Shown: positions 21,473 to 33,229 of the stretch, one piece after another | Layout of the letters: each line of letters starts with the position of its first letter | Position numbering within the stretch: position 1 is the first letter of the stretch | Assembly: GCA_947095585.1 (NCBI GenBank) | Contig: OX352763.1 | Location: 63,645,016 to 63,709,015, forward strand | Length of the DNA: 64,000 nt | Reading direction: 5' to 3' | Source: Nephrocerus scutellatus | Taxonomy: Eukaryota > Arthropoda > Insecta > Diptera > Pipunculidae | Program-made: the position numbers and the translations under genes | The notes under the pieces: generated by a model | What the model was told of the DNA's origin: nothing | What the model saw: only the letters and a program-made list of their open reading frames with translations | The model's database searches: none

Positions 21473-22567
21473 TTTTGATTTCATCCGTTGGGATATTTAT
21501 GTCGTCGGATATTAAATTGTCGTCGGACATAATATCAACGGATGCAGCTGTGTCAATAATTTTGGGTTTGACTTTGTCATCAAATATGACTCGCTTCCCC
21601 TTAAAATTCGAGTCCCGTCGAATTCTTATAAAATTTCGCAATCTGCTAAATGTAACGACCAGTGCAATAATAATGATAAAAATGTATATAATATAAAAAT
21701 TGTAACTTTTATCTTCTTTATGAAATATTTCTTGGATTTCATCTAAGTTATCAAAATTATAGACTTGTGGTACTTCTGTTAAATTGTCTGACAAAATATT
21801 CAAATTGGGTATTATTATATTAGTTTTACTTTCAAAACGTTTAATATTATAATTATCAATACAAATTTCACAATTTTCAAATCTAATAAAGTAATTGCCA
21901 TTTAACGCGTATGAAAAATTATTACATTTACTGAACAAAATTGTGTTAACATTTATTAGTAGCAAATTGCCTATGTCAATTTCTTGTATTATTTTATTTC
22001 TAAATATTTTTATTTTGCAATCAGAATAATTATTTTGTAACATATTTGATATACATGAATCAGCAATTTTCATTTTGGGTAGATAGTTTTCTTCGTTAAC
22101 AATGTAGGTTATATTTTTAAATGTTACAAGTTTAGTTAAACCAATATTTACTTGTGTGAGATTTTTATTTGGTATCGGTATTATAATTTTGGTTTTATTT
22201 CTTGGTCTATGAAATTTGGAATTAGTACAACAAACAAAATTATTTCATTTTTAAGTGACCCTAGACTACATTTTATATACTTTAGTTTTGAACTATCTAT
22301 GTTGTAAACCTCTATTTCTTTATTTGTTAAGAAGAATCTATTCATTATTTTATATGTTGACTTTAGAATATTTTCTTGTATTTTTTCTATTCTATCTTTT
22401 ATTTGGTTTATTAGTAATAGAAAGTTATTATACTTAGTTATTTTGAAATTTTCTTCAATAGCATCTTTATAAGTTTTATTAAACCATTCCTTATGAGATT
22501 CGATAACTAATCTTATGTTTGTTAAATAACTTTGGAGCTCATTATTTATTTTAATCTGCTTATTCAT
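21459..22567 (-). pseudogene. env-like gene of gypsy copy 1
   Basis: Two frames remain. The upstream one (22,567-22,181, 128 residues) is rich in asparagine, lysine and isoleucine with helical stretches. The downstream one (22,073-21,459, 204 residues) has a clear membrane segment (about residues 124-140, IYIFIIIIALVV) followed by a basic cytoplasmic tail and the stop. This is the layout of an insect gypsy envelope protein's C-terminal half. A frameshift near 22,175 and the missing N-terminus show it is broken. Copies 2 and 3 have lost about 89 bp in the second frame that copy 1 keeps. Confidence 0.7.
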
Positions 22568-22596
22568 ATTTATTACAACATTATGTTGATTAAGAT

Positions 22597-23252
22597 CTAT
22601 TGTTTTGTTTTAGTTGTAGAATGAATCGTGTGATTGTAAAATCCAACAGCTCTAATAACTAATTCTTCTGTTGCTATATTTTCATCCTTACTTTTTAAAA
22701 TTCTTATATGTTCTAAAAGGGATAAGTGAAATCGTTCAATATCTGAATTTCCAGTGTGAGAATTTGGAGTTGTAAAATGGGCTCTTATACCTTTTTCACG
22801 ACAGAATAATTTTATCAGAGTGTTATTAAATTCATTATCCATTATTAACAGATCTGGTTTTCCTAAAAGTGAAATTCTCTCTTCTAATTGAGTTTTTATG
22901 GTGCACATATTCTTATCATTAATTTTATGTACGCTTCCTAATTTAGTAAGTCTATCTATAGTGGTCAAGAAATAGGTTTTATGTATCTGAAAAATATCTA
23001 AGTGTACTATCATATTTGGTCTTTCTGGCGTTTCAGTATTTCAGTATGGTTGAAATACCTTTTGAATGGTTTTCGGTCATATTTATTTTCATTACATATC
23101 TGACAGTTATTAATGTATTTATTAACGTATTTTATTAAATTCGGATAGAAATTTTTGTTCTTCATTTCTTCAAAATTTTCTAATACCCCTCTGTGATTTG
23201 TTTCATTATGAATTTTTTCAATTATTTCAAATAATTCCTCTTCGTTGGGCAA
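22597..23252 (-). pseudogene. Integrase of gypsy copy 1
   Basis: The first frame (23,252-23,010) carries the HHCC zinc-binding part: HNETNHRG, then NCQICNENK. The second (23,013-22,597) carries the catalytic core, with VHLDIF, LLIMDNEF and SDIERFHLSL holding the expected D, D and E. The two frames overlap by four bases. A frameshift therefore separates zinc finger and core, and the core ends early at 22,597. Upstream sequence is separated from the polymerase by the element inserted at 23,490-30,223. Confidence 0.85.
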
Positions 23253-23485
23253 GTCTATTGCTAATTCACAACATTTTACAAATTTCAGGTTTTTATCAAT
23301 ACTAAATAATTGTATGAGTTTCTGTTGAAGTATATTATACTTGCTATCATCGAGTTCAGAATGAATTCCGATCGTTCCCTTCTTTATTGTTCTCCTAAGA
23401 AGATCGTTTAAATAATGCTCATTACTAAGATCAGTGTTTTGAATATAGATAATTTTATAATTTTATTTTATTATTTGTTGTTTAT
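23253..23485 (-). pseudogene. Gypsy copy 1, segment between RNase H and integrase
   Basis: This continues the integrase N-terminal reading in minus orientation and matches 35,710-35,940 in copy 2. It is cut at the right by the CsRn1-like element. Confidence 0.6.
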
Positions 23486-23607
23486 ATTTTATGGTGTTAA
23501 TTCAATAAAACCAATTGTATGGTTTTGGTATGTCACCATATGAAATATATATATATGGAAAAAGTCACATGGACTTGTGGCTGCTTTTAGCCAACAAATT
23601 CCAATTA

Positions 23608-24549
23608 ACGGGTGTTTTTTAAAGAGGTTGCCGATTTTTTTTTTGAATAAAACACATATAAAATTATGAAATGACCAAAATTTTTTTTTATTTGGTAGAT
23701 AAATTTTTGGCATTTAACATTTAAACACAATTTCTGGCATATGGCTACCACGACTATTTTTCACAAATGTCATTCTGGAGGTCCAATTTTCCAGCACTTT
23801 TTCAAGCATTTGAGGGCGTATGTCAGCAATGACACGTTGAATATTGGTTTCCAAAGCGTCAATCGATTGAGGTTTATCCACATAAACCAATGACTTCACG
23901 TATCCCCACAAAAAGTAATCGAGTGGCGTCAAATCGCACGAACGCGGAGGCCAATTCACCGGACCATTTCTCGAAATAATGTTGTCGTTGAAAGTTTCTT
24001 TCAATAAGTCGATTGTTTCACGTGCTGTATGGCAAGTGGCACAATCTTGTTGAAACCACATTTCATCCATATCCATATCTTCAAGATTTGACAACAAAAA
24101 CTCATTTAACATGGTTCTGTATCGATTTCCATTCACGGTAACGCGTCGTCCTTCCTCATTTTTAAAGAAATATGGACCGATGATCCCACCAGCCCATAGA
24201 CCGCACCAAACAGTACATTTATCAGGATGCATTGGTAATTCTTGAACGGCGTGTGGATTATCTTTGCTCCAAATGCGACAATTTTGTTTGTTGACGTATC
24301 CATTTAACAAAAAATGACGGACGATTATGTGCACCATAAAATTCACGAAGTGCTCTATAAACATTTTTAATTGAACACTGATTTTGAAAATAAATTTCCA
24401 CGATTTGAAATCGTTGTTCTGGAGTTAACCTATTCATAATGATTTGCCAAACAATACTGAGTAGAAATGCCACTTTGAGCTGTCAAAACAACTATCATAA
24501 AATAAAACGACATCTATCGGAAAAACAAACCTCCGAAAAAAACACCCTT
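23608..24549 (-). mobile_element. mariner transposon, DD41D (rosa-type), internally deleted
   Basis: Ends are ACGGGTGTTTTTT (left) and, inverted, AAGGGTGTTTTTT (right), flanked by TA at 23,606-23,607 and 24,550-24,551. The other LTR of the host element shows the empty site (CCAATTATTTTTG at about 29,804). The 942-bp length is short for a full mariner, and the transposase frame shows a deletion. Confidence 0.9.
23714..24437 (-). pseudogene. mariner (DD41D) transposase, internal deletion
   Basis: The ATG at 24,437 begins MNRLTPEQRFQIVEIYF, the first helix-turn-helix. The frame reaches YGAHNRPS and then switches directly, by deletion and frameshift near 24,320, to FLLNGYVNKQNCRIW in the catalytic domain. 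The first catalytic aspartate is therefore lost. The later catalytic positions are present: FQQDCATCHT for the second D and DLTPLDYFLWGY for the third. I count 41 residues between them, which defines the DD41D group named after the rosa element of Ceratitis. The C-terminus is complete to the stop at 23,714. Confidence 0.88.
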
Positions 24550-25031
24550 TATTTTTGAATAAAAAAACTTGATTTGAAATAACAAATAAAACACATGAAT
24601 GCTCTTTTATTTCTAAAAATACTTTAGCTACTTGTAAGAAACAAATCTTGCTGAGATTAAGCACACAAAAATCGATTTAATAAAAATTCTTTTTTACAAA
24701 ACAAATTGACAGCCTTCTTCTGATCTAGTTAATTGGAAGTAAGTGAAGTTAGTTGTATTTTTTATTCCTTTTTTCGAAATAGACAACGAAGTTGGCAATG
24801 TGTTGACACATTAAGGTGTCAACACATTTCAACTTACAAAACGAAATGATTATATTAAACAATAAATTCGACTGTTTACAATGCACCTCAAATATATCGA
24901 TTGCAACCGCCAATTCAAATTATATAATTATAATATAATAAAATAAATTAAATAAATTTATATATGCAATCACCACATATACTCCCCTACCAGTAATTTC
25001 GGAGAAATTGCGAAATCAATAAAGACAAAGA

Positions 25032-26093
25032 TTACAAAATAGTTCGAACAGTGGATTCGAATGTTAAAAAATCATTAATCGAATTTACAAACTTTTGAGG
25101 AATTTTAATAACTCTGCCTGACTTAGTTGATGTCGATTTTGGAATGTACTTAATTTCAGGCTGATCCTTAAAAGAAACCGATTTTTTAATTTTGACTAAT
25201 TTTGTTTCAGCAGGAGGAGCTGATTTTTCAGAAAAATTCGTTAACGTGGTTGCTGAGCGACGAGATTCGAAATTGGAAACCTCCTCGTAACAAGGTTTAA
25301 GTCTATTTATGGAAATTTTGATTGGTTTATCATTAATTTCTATAGTAAAGTTTTTGTCCGTACGATCCAACACTTTATGAGGTCCAGTATAAGGTGGTTG
25401 AAGAGATTTTCGAACAGCATCGGTACGTAAAAAAACATGAGAGCAACTAGCTAAATCCTTGCTCACAAAGACATAAGGAGAATCATGTTTAGATGCAGGC
25501 GTAGGTCTAATCTCATCAAAATGGTTCTTCAACTCCTTGACGAATTCAGATTGAGGGGTAAAACATCCCGAAGATGAATCCAAAAATTTACCAGGAACGC
25601 GCAAAGAACAGCCAAAGGTAAGTTCGGCTGGTGTTGTTTGCAGTTCCTCACTAAATGAAGTTCTTAGTCCCAGAAGAACTAAAGGCAGTATTCTAGTCCA
25701 ATCGGGACGATTATAACACATGATAGCAGATTTAATTGAGCGGTGCCATCTTTCCAAAATACCATTACATTTAGGATTGTAGCTTGTGGTTCTGAATCTT
25801 TGAAAACCGAGGAGGTTGGCTAATTCGGAGAAAAGTTGCGATTCAAATTGGGTTCCTTGATCAGTAACAATTGATTCTGGAACACCAAAATGTGCAATCC
25901 ATGAATTATATACAGCAAATGCAACAGTGGCAACAGAAATATCCGGAACAGGTATCGCTTCAGGCCAACGTGTGTAACGATCAATTAGTGTAACACAATA
26001 ACGTTGATTTTCCGAAATAGGAAGAGGACCTATGATGTCCAGGTGAATGTGTGAAAAACGTTGTGAAGATAATTTAAAAGTACCAAGTGGTGA
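25032..26093 (-). pseudogene. CsRn1-like pol, integrase catalytic core and C-terminus
   Basis: This is in the same frame as the long pol frame at 26,094-28,208 and continues it after one stop codon. The core shows HLDIIGPLP (first D), VTDQGTQFE (second D) and NGILERWHRS (E). The C-terminal part has LQPPYTGPHKVLDRTDKNF, typical of the domain after the core in this clade. No further stop occurs before 25,032. Apart from the stop at the junction, the integrase looks complete. Confidence 0.88.
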
Positions 26094-28208
26094 TTAAGTA
26101 TGCCTAGATACTTTTGATTTTTGACATGCTAAACATTGTTGTGCAAAATTTTTCACATCTTTGTTGATAGATGGCCAAATAACATTTTTGGTTAATAGTT
26201 TAATGGATCCTTTAACACCTGGATGGGAAAGGTTATGAAAACAATCGAAAACATTTTTTCGAAAACTAAGTGGAATGAATGGCCTTGGTACATCCGTTGT
26301 TATGTCACAATGAATTGCCTTAGATTCATTAAATGAAATCGGAAAGGTTTTAAATTTCAAAGTAGAATTAGAAAGCAGAATTTGTTGAAATTCAATATCC
26401 TTCACTTGAGCGTCGGCGATTGCAGTATAATCAATTTTTTCAGGAATGTGAATTAGATTAATGCGAGATAGAGTGTCAGCTACAACGTTATCTAAGCCGG
26501 AAATATGTTCAATGTCAGTGGTAAATTGACCAATGAAGTCCAAATGTCCTAAAGCAAAAATGAGTGGTTTGTGATCAGTAAACAAAGTAAATTCACGACC
26601 TTCAAGTAAATACTTAAAATGTTTAATTCCAGAGTAAGCTGCAAGAAGCTCTCTATCATACGCACTGTATTTTTTCTGGGCGTCATTAAGACGAACCGAA
26701 AAAAAACTAAGTGGTTGCCAAGCTCCTGTGACGAACTGCTGCACCACTGCCCCGATTGCTGTATCTGAGGCGTCGACCATAATTGCTAGTCGAGCCGAAG
26801 ACGATGGATGAACGAGAAGAGTGGCATTACATAGTTTGTCTTTACAATAATCAAAAGATTGAATAGCTTCAGGTGTCCAAGTAATAGAAATTTTACTGTT
26901 TTTTTTGTAGTTTTTTAAAAAATCATTCAGTAATATTTGATCTGCTGCGGCATTAGGTATAAAACGCCGATAGAAATTAACCATGCCCAAAAATCGTTTG
27001 AGTTGCTTGACTGTACTGGGACGTTCAAAGTTACTGATAGCTCGTACACGTTCTGGATCAGGAAATATACCATGTTCGGACACCATGTGTCCTAAAAATT
27101 TAATTTCAGATTCCGCAAAAACGCATTTTTCTAAATTAATTATCAAACTGTTCTCGGAAAGTTTTTTAAAAATAACCTGAAGATGCTCTAAATGTTCCTC
27201 AAGTGAATTTGAGGCAACTAAAATGTCATCCAAGTACACATAACAAAAACTTAATCCGAATAGCACTGAATGCATCAATCTCTGAAAAGATTGAGCGGCA
27301 TTTCTGAGTCCAAATGTCATCTTGCAAAATTCAAAAAGACCAAATGGGGTAGAAATCGCAGTTTTTGGAATATCATCTGGATTTATCGGAATTTGGTGGT
27401 AAGCCTGAATAAGATCAATGGATGAGAAAATTTTGCATCCCTCTAACATATGTGAAAAATCTTGTAGATGAGGAATGGGATATCTATCTGGAACTGTGAT
27501 CTTGTTTAATGCACGGTAATCACCGCAAGGCCTCCAGTCTCCATTTTTCTTCTTAACAAGATGTAATGGGCTTGCCCAAGAACTGCTACTAGGTCTACAA
27601 ATACCTTGAGCCATCATTGTTGTGAATTCTGTTTTGGCAATCTTAAATTTATCAGGAGCCAAACGACGAGGTTTACAAGAAACAGGTGTACCGACAGTTT
27701 CCAAGTAATGAAATACATTATGCTTAACTTTAGTTGAAGCAGTGTTCCGATTCGTGATTTCTGGAAATTTTGATAATAAATTTTGAATTTCCAAAGATAA
27801 AACGGTTTTATTAATAAATGAAAGAGAGGTTTCTTGATGCGAAGAAATATTTCCCATAGTAAACAAAGAGGTTGATGGATCAATGAGCCTCTGTCTTCGA
27901 ATATCTACGAGTAAACCAGATTGTTTCAAAAAATCAGAACCAATAATGGGAATTGATACATCGGCTATTATAAACTCCCAGGTGAAATTGCGGCGCAGTC
28001 CAATATTTAAATTCAAAAATTTTGTGCCGTAAGCAGAAATTGGTGTTCCATTAGCAGCAAATAATTTGAAAGAAGAAGTAACTGGTTTAATTTGGGCTAA
28101 TTTCAGAGGAATCACAGAAACATCGGCACCAGTATCGATTAGGAAATTAATATCAGTAAAGTATTCGTGAATGACGAGGCGATTTAAAGATTGTTCATCA
28201 ATACTCAT
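26094..28208 (-). pseudogene. CsRn1-like pol: protease, reverse transcriptase, RNase H, integrase zinc finger
   Basis: A 704-codon frame begins [11 protein letters not shown], 20 bp after the gag stop and in a different frame. Protease: [13 protein letters not shown] (residues about 21-33). Reverse transcriptase: [25 protein letters not shown] and [11 protein letters not shown] (the DD pair at about 327). RNase [29 protein letters not shown]. Integrase zinc finger: HNLSHPG ... CLACQKSK. The frame stops at 26,094-26,096, just after the zinc finger, while the same frame is open beyond. Gypsy pol of this clade normally continues through the integrase, so I read this as one nonsense mutation. Confidence 0.9.
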
Positions 28209-28228
28209 CGTTGAATACTGATGAACTG

Positions 28229-29308
28229 TTACTGGTTTTTTGAACCAACAGTATTATTTTTAGTCGAAAATTCCGAAAAATGTTTACAGCCGTGAACGCA
28301 TTTCAATGCTTTATTGCCGAATTTGTAATGATACCAACAGTCTTCGCGTTTTGGTATAGGACTACCGGTTGATGCTGATCTGTCCGAGTTTCTATTACTA
28401 GATCTTGATCTGAAGCGTGAATTTGCATTGGCATTTATGATTGCCATAAGGTTATTCATTTGTGATTTCAAATCGGAAATCTGCTCAGATAGTGCTAATC
28501 CCTTGGAATTGGAATCTAAACAGGAAGAATTTGAAGTAACACCACTCAGAGATGATTTAGAATTAGATGCAGAATCAAAAGCTTCAATAGTACAAATATT
28601 TGTTTGAGATAAGGTTTCCATAACGTTATCAGCACGTTCAGCGAGAACCGCTAGTGAAACATCGTTCTCAAAAGGGGTAAGAACCACCTGAACTTGCTGG
28701 GGAAGACGCTTCAACCACAACTGTTGGATTGTCTTTTCATTAAAAACATTACCAGAATTTAGTCTAAATTCACTCAGCAATTGGGAAGGTTTCCGATCAC
28801 CTAATGATAATTTGTGTAATAAATTATTTAGTTTGGCCTTTTCAGATTCGCCCAAAACGCGAGTTATTTCATCTTTGAAAACTGAATAAGGATTATCACC
28901 CTTGTTACGAAGAATTAGATCCGCAAATTGATTATGCAATCTCGAATCTAACGCTCCCACGGCATGCGAGTACATTGTTGTTTCTAATTTAATATTAGCA
29001 ACATTAAATTGTTGCTCAAGAATGCTAAACCAAACGGCTGGATTTTGTGAAAACAATGGTTGCGGAGGTTTAAAAGTTACGTGATTAACAAAACTTTTAC
29101 CCTCCGAATAATTTAAATCGGTTGCTGTTAATTTTTCAACTTTAGCACCAGGACCCGATGGTGCGATTTTATTGTGTTGGTAATTTCGAATTTTTGATTC
29201 AATTAATTCGTTTAATTTTGAAACGGTAATTGTAATCGATGGATCTTCATCATTAAAATCAAGACCCACCGAAGGAGGTAAAGCAGCTATGGCATTTTCG
29301 TCAGTCAT
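28229..29308 (-). CDS. CsRn1-like Gag, intact
   Basis: Gag builds the virus-like particle of the retrotransposon. I take the ATG at 29,308 ([15 protein letters not shown]), giving 359 residues. The longer frame upstream only reads through a GAT repeat in the leader. The middle has [20 protein letters not shown] and LQLSEFRL-like capsid helices, as in kabuki/CsRn1 proteins. Near the end [21 protein letters not shown] holds a C-x2-H-x8-C-x3-C pattern, the CHCC motif of this clade, not the usual CCHC knuckle. A serine/arginine-rich stretch precedes it. No lesion is visible. Confidence 0.85.
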   Translation of the reverse strand: MTDENAIAALPPSVGLDFNDEDPSITITVSKLNELIESKIRNYQHNKIAPSGPGAKVEKLTATDLNYSEGKSFVNHVTFKPPQPLFSQNPAVWFSILEQQFNVANIKLETTMYSHAVGALDSRLHNQFADLILRNKGDNPYSVFKDEITRVLGESEKAKLNNLLHKLSLGDRKPSQLLSEFRLNSGNVFNEKTIQQLWLKRLPQQVQVVLTPFENDVSLAVLAERADNVMETLSQTNICTIEAFDSASNSKSSLSGVTSNSSCLDSNSKGLALSEQISDLKSQMNNLMAIINANANSRFRSRSSNRNSDRSASTGSPIPKREDCWYHYKFGNKALKCVHGCKHFSEFSTKNNTVGSKNQ

Positions 29309-29427
29309 ATTGATTTCAATCAAAATAATATTTTTAAAATTTGAAAGTATAAAACTATAATAACTTGAACTGGCAATTGCAAAAGAAATATTTAAAGTAC
29401 TTACAAATTCGATAATACGGAAACAAA

Positions 29428-29490
29428 TTGATGATGATGACGATGATAATGCTGATGATGATAATAATGATGATGATGATAATAATTCAG
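29428..29490. repeat. GAT/TGA microsatellite in the CsRn1-like leader
   Basis: An imperfect GATGATGAT array sits in the leader between primer site and gag. On the minus strand it reads as polyserine, which creates a spurious extension of the gag frame. Confidence 0.85.
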
Positions 29491-29671
29491 CAAGCAATAA
29501 TTAATTTGTCTTCGGCCTGTACAATGGCGTACATTAGGTGAGATTCCAATGAGCTTGTGTGTATTCCAATCAAAAATCCAATCCAATGAATTATTGCGTT
29601 TAACTGTTCGCAAAACGGGGTCGCCAGATATATGGTATAAGATGGGACCAGAATTTATCCTTGTTTTGCTT

Positions 29672-29684
29672 GTCGGGGTCACCA
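29672..29684 (-). other. Primer-binding site, tRNA-Trp type
   Basis: On the minus strand TGGTGACCCCGAC follows the 5' LTR by four bases. It matches the 3' end of tRNA-Trp, the primer used by CsRn1-clade elements. Confidence 0.85.
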
Positions 29685-29688
29685 ATTA

Positions 29689-30223
29689 TATGGTGTTAAT
29701 TCAATAAAACCAATTGTATGGTTTTGGTATGTCACCATATGAAATATATATATATGGAAAAAGTCACATGGACTTGTGGCTGCTTTTAGCCAACAAATTC
29801 CAATTATTTTTGAATAAAAAAACTTGATTTGAAATAACAAATAAAACACATGAATGATCTTTTATTTCTAAAAATACTTTAGCTACTTGTAAGAAACAAA
29901 TCTTGCTGAGATTAAGCACACAAAAATCGATTTAATAAAAATTCTTTTTTACAAAACAAATTGACAGCCTTCTTCTGATCTAGTTAATTGGAAGTAAGTG
30001 AAGTTAGTTGTATTTTTTATTCCTTTTTTCGAAATAGACAACGAAGTTGGCAATGTGTTGACACATTAAGGTGTCAACACATTTCAACTTACAAAACGAA
30101 ATGATTATATTAAACAATAAATTCGACTGTTTACAATGCACCTCAAATATATCGATTGCAACCGCCAATTCAAATTTTATAATTATAATATAATAAAATA
30201 AATTTATATATGCAATCACCACA
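29689..30223 (-). repeat. 5' LTR of the CsRn1-like element
   Basis: 535 bp, the same as the 3' LTR without the mariner apart from small differences near the right end. ATTT follows it at 30,224 as the target duplication. Confidence 0.88.
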
Positions 30224-30263
30224 ATTTATTAACAATCCCTTCGCTAATATAAAAATGATCATT

Positions 30264-30900
30264 TTAATTTTCTTGTTCGCTGTGAATAGTCTCAATATCA
30301 TCATTAGTGATTTCGAATAACGATTTTAAATCAAAGTTTTCCTTATTATTTGTATGGATTTGATTACTGATATCTGGATTCATTCTGCTCAAGTAATCTG
30401 CTATCTTGTTGTCTTTTCCTTTAAGATATTCTACATCAAATTCATATTCCCCTAACATTATTTTCCATCTAATAATTCTAGAATTGGGTTCTTTTAATGA
30501 GTAGAGCCATTTAAGAGGTTGATGATCGGTTTGTACCAAAAACTTTCTACCGCATAAGTATGGTCTAAACTAAAGTATTTTATGGCCCATACAATCGCTA
30601 ATAATTCCTTTTCTAAAGTATGATAATTTTTTTCGTGATTGTTCAAAGTGCGGCTTGCATAACAAACCGGTTTTCCGTCTTGGCTTAAAACTGCTCCAAG
30701 TGCAACATTACTTGCGTCTGTTGTTAAAACTAATTTTTTATTGAAATTAGGTTAAGCTAAAACTGGGTAGGTTGTCATTATTTCTTTTAATTTATTAAAT
30801 GCATTTATGTAGTCTTGATCATTCGGGTCAATTTTGGTAGCCTTTTTAAGGTACTTTATCATGGGGTTTGCAATTAAAGAATAATTTTTAATAAATTTTC
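30264..30900 (-). pseudogene. RNase H region of gypsy copy 1
   Basis: The open piece at 30,539-30,264 has [12 protein letters not shown] and YLKGKDNKIADYLSRM, the end of the RNase H domain. Upstream the domain is broken by a stop at 30,752-30,754 and a frameshift near 30,575. Both also occur in copies 2 and 3. Confidence 0.82.
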
Positions 30901-30925
30901 TATAAAATCCGGTTAAACCAAGAAA

Positions 30926-32266
30926 TTATTTTATTTCCTTAACTGTTTTTGGCAACCTCACACAATTTATTGCTTCAATTTTCGTAGGATTGGGTTTACT
31001 TCCCTCGGCAGTAATTATATACCCTAAAAATTCTGTTTGTTTTGCTAGAAATTTGCATTTATTTAATTGTATTTTAAAATTATGTTCACTAAGTCTAGCA
31101 AATATTTTATTTAAACTTTCGAAATGTTCCTTTATCGAAGTTGAGAAAACCAGTATGTCATCCATATAAATTATGCATATTTTATTAACAAAATCACCTA
31201 AAACGTGATTCATCATCCGCTGAAAAGTAGCGGGTGCATTTTTAAGTCCAAATGGCATTCGGAGTTACTCGAAATGACCTGTTGGAGTGGAAAATGCCGT
31301 TTTTTCAACATCATTTTCATCCATCAGTATTTGATGGAAACCTTTGGCTAAATCCAAGGTTGAATAATATTGCGCACGACCTAGTTTATCAAATAACGAC
31401 TCCATATTTGGAATAGGAAATTTATCTTCTACTGTTATTTCATTTAGTTTCCTAAAATCAATAATAATACGCCATTTAGTTTCTTTTGAATTATCTAATT
31501 TCTTAGCAACTATCCACAATGGTGAATTATAAGGCGATTTACTCGGTCTTATAATACCATGGGATAACATTTCTGTGATTTGACGTTCTATTTCTTTTTC
31601 ATGTACCTGGGGATACCTGTACATTTTTGAGAAAATAGGTTTATTTGAATTGGTAATTATTTTGTGCTTTACATTATTGGTTGCAGTTAAATTCTGGCCT
31701 TCTATGTAAAAATTCTTTCTATGTTGGTTTAGAAAATTAATTAAAATTCGTTTTTCTTCTTCACCCAAATCTTTATGTAATAAGTCGTCGATATGATTTT
31801 TGCGGTTTTCTAAATAGTGAATTTCATCATATTCTATCGGTGGATTTCTTTGCTTGTCAAAAATAATTTCTGAGTTATTAATTGTGAGCTTTCCGTTAAG
31901 TAAATCTATTTTTGCACCTATTGGGGTTAAAATATTATTTCCGATGATACAATCGAATGGTTTATTTCCGAAATCAGTTATTTTTACTGACATTGTTTTA
32001 CTTGGACAAAGAAACTCGTTAGGCACCATAACAATGACTTCTTTTCTAATTACTGTGGATCCTGTTAATGTATTTAGTATTATTGGTTTTTCTAAATTTT
32101 GCAGAGTCTTTAAGTGACCAAAAACTCTATAATCACTTAGTGTAGTAGCGGCTCCAGTGTCTATTAAACACCTAATTGGAGTTGTATTTACTGTTAATAT
32201 AACTATTAAGTTTGAAATCCGAGGCCGTTGTTGAAAATTTTCGACTTCGATTGAGTCTATTTCCAT
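30926..32266 (-). pseudogene. Protease and reverse transcriptase of gypsy copy 1
   Basis: The protease lies at the start of the right-hand frame (32,266-31,265), with IDTGAATTLSDYRVF. It is followed by the reverse transcriptase front: IIRPSKSPYNSPLWIV, WRIIIDFRKLN and YSTLDLAKGFHQI. A stop at 31,265-31,267 breaks it. The next frame (31,258-30,926) carries MPFGLKNAPATFQ and IIYMDDILVFS with the catalytic DD. A second stop at 30,926 follows. The same stops are at 36,984 and 36,645 in copy 2 and at 42,697 and 42,358 in copy 3. Confidence 0.88.
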
Positions 32267-33098
32267 TGGTATTTGATCACAATTTTGATTAATAGGCTGA
32301 TTATATTGGTTCGAATTTTGGAATTTTGGATTTTGTCGCCTATACGAATTATTATTTTGGAAGTCCCTATTTCTGTGGAAATTTTGATATTTTCCAGAAT
32401 TATTCTGTGTTCTATAGTTATTATTATACCTAAATGGGTTATGTTGATTTGGATTTTGGTTTCGACATCTATCCGGGTTATTTCTAAGTTTATTACTTAT
32501 TTGAGCTCTATCATTAGTATTAATTTTATTATTGTGATTTTTTAAAAAAATGTCTTACTAAATTATTTTCCATAAAATAGTTATGAGCATCCGATATATT
32601 GGCAATATTATTCTGTAGCAATAATGTCTAAATATGAATAGGTAGAAAATTTATATAAATGTCAAAAATGAATTTAGAATTTTTTTCTGGTGAATAATTT
32701 TCATCTTTCATAATTTCTATACTAAATTTAGAGTTCATTTTATTAAGGATATTTTCTAATTTATATTGAAGTTCTTCTACGTTACTTGCCTTTGTGTTCA
32801 TAGCATCTTCTCTGAGGCTAAAGTATGAACGTTTTACTCCAAACTCTTGTCGTAGTTTCATCAATATATTTTCCCACAATGGATCGGTAAGTGTGTCCAC
32901 CATTCTCAGTGCTTTTCCTTGTAGCTTGTTGGCCAGGATTACTTTGATTGTGGATTGATGTTCCTCGGCAGTCAATGACAGGACCACTCCGACATCTCTT
33001 AGATAGTTGGAAAGCGTATAATTGTTTTCACCACTAAATGCTGGCAAGCTTCTTGCCTCTCTTAATGCATCTGCTAGTTGAAGAGCCATGTTCAACAA
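32267..33098 (-). pseudogene. gag of gypsy copy 1
   Basis: The start at 33,098 (MLNMALQLADALREA) is followed by FSGENNYTLSNYLRDV and WENILMKLRQEFG, a gypsy-type capsid. The frame stops at 32,628-32,630, and a 2-bp loss lies near 32,560. Copy 2 shares both; copy 3 has neither. The remaining part is rich in asparagine, glutamine and arginine (nucleocapsid-like) and has no zinc knuckle. Confidence 0.82.
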
Positions 33099-33229
33099 AA
33101 AACTGTTGTTCTTCTTTGTAGATAAGATATTTATAAAGTTTTGTAAAAAGAAAAGTTTTGCACTTCTTTAGAAATTTTCGGGGTGAAGATTTTTCTCACT
33201 TATTGCAAAATAAAGATTTTTAATTTCTT

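Larger units (their letters stand above)
23490..24977 (-). repeat. 3' LTR of the CsRn1-like element, with mariner insertion
   Basis: Removing the mariner and its TA duplication leaves about 544 bp, nearly identical to 29,689-30,223. On the minus strand the LTR starts TGTGGTGATTGC and ends in CACCATA. A purine-rich stretch (GGTAGGGGAG) sits just upstream as a candidate polypurine tract. Confidence 0.85.
23490..30223 (-). mobile_element. CsRn1-clade Ty3/gypsy retrotransposon, nearly complete
   Basis: This element has two LTRs (23,490-24,977 with a mariner inside; 29,689-30,223), a primer site at 29,672-29,684, gag and pol, all on the minus strand. Comparison with the unfilled site at about 35,940 gives a 4-bp target duplication, ATTT (23,486-23,489 and 30,224-30,227). 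The CHCC-type Gag zinc motif and the tRNA-Trp-like primer site are hallmarks of the CsRn1/kabuki clade. Without the mariner it is about 5.79 kb. Gag is open and pol has a single stop, so this is a young insertion compared with its host array. Confidence 0.9.

Noticed and set aside
21475..21696. Plus-strand 73-residue frame repeated at 34,021 and 39,740
   Set aside because: Antisense of the env tail; it repeats only because the array repeats.
29309..29497. N-terminal extension of the CsRn1-like gag frame (polyserine)
   Set aside because: It reads through a GAT microsatellite in the leader. The ATG at 29,308 gives a normal Gag start.
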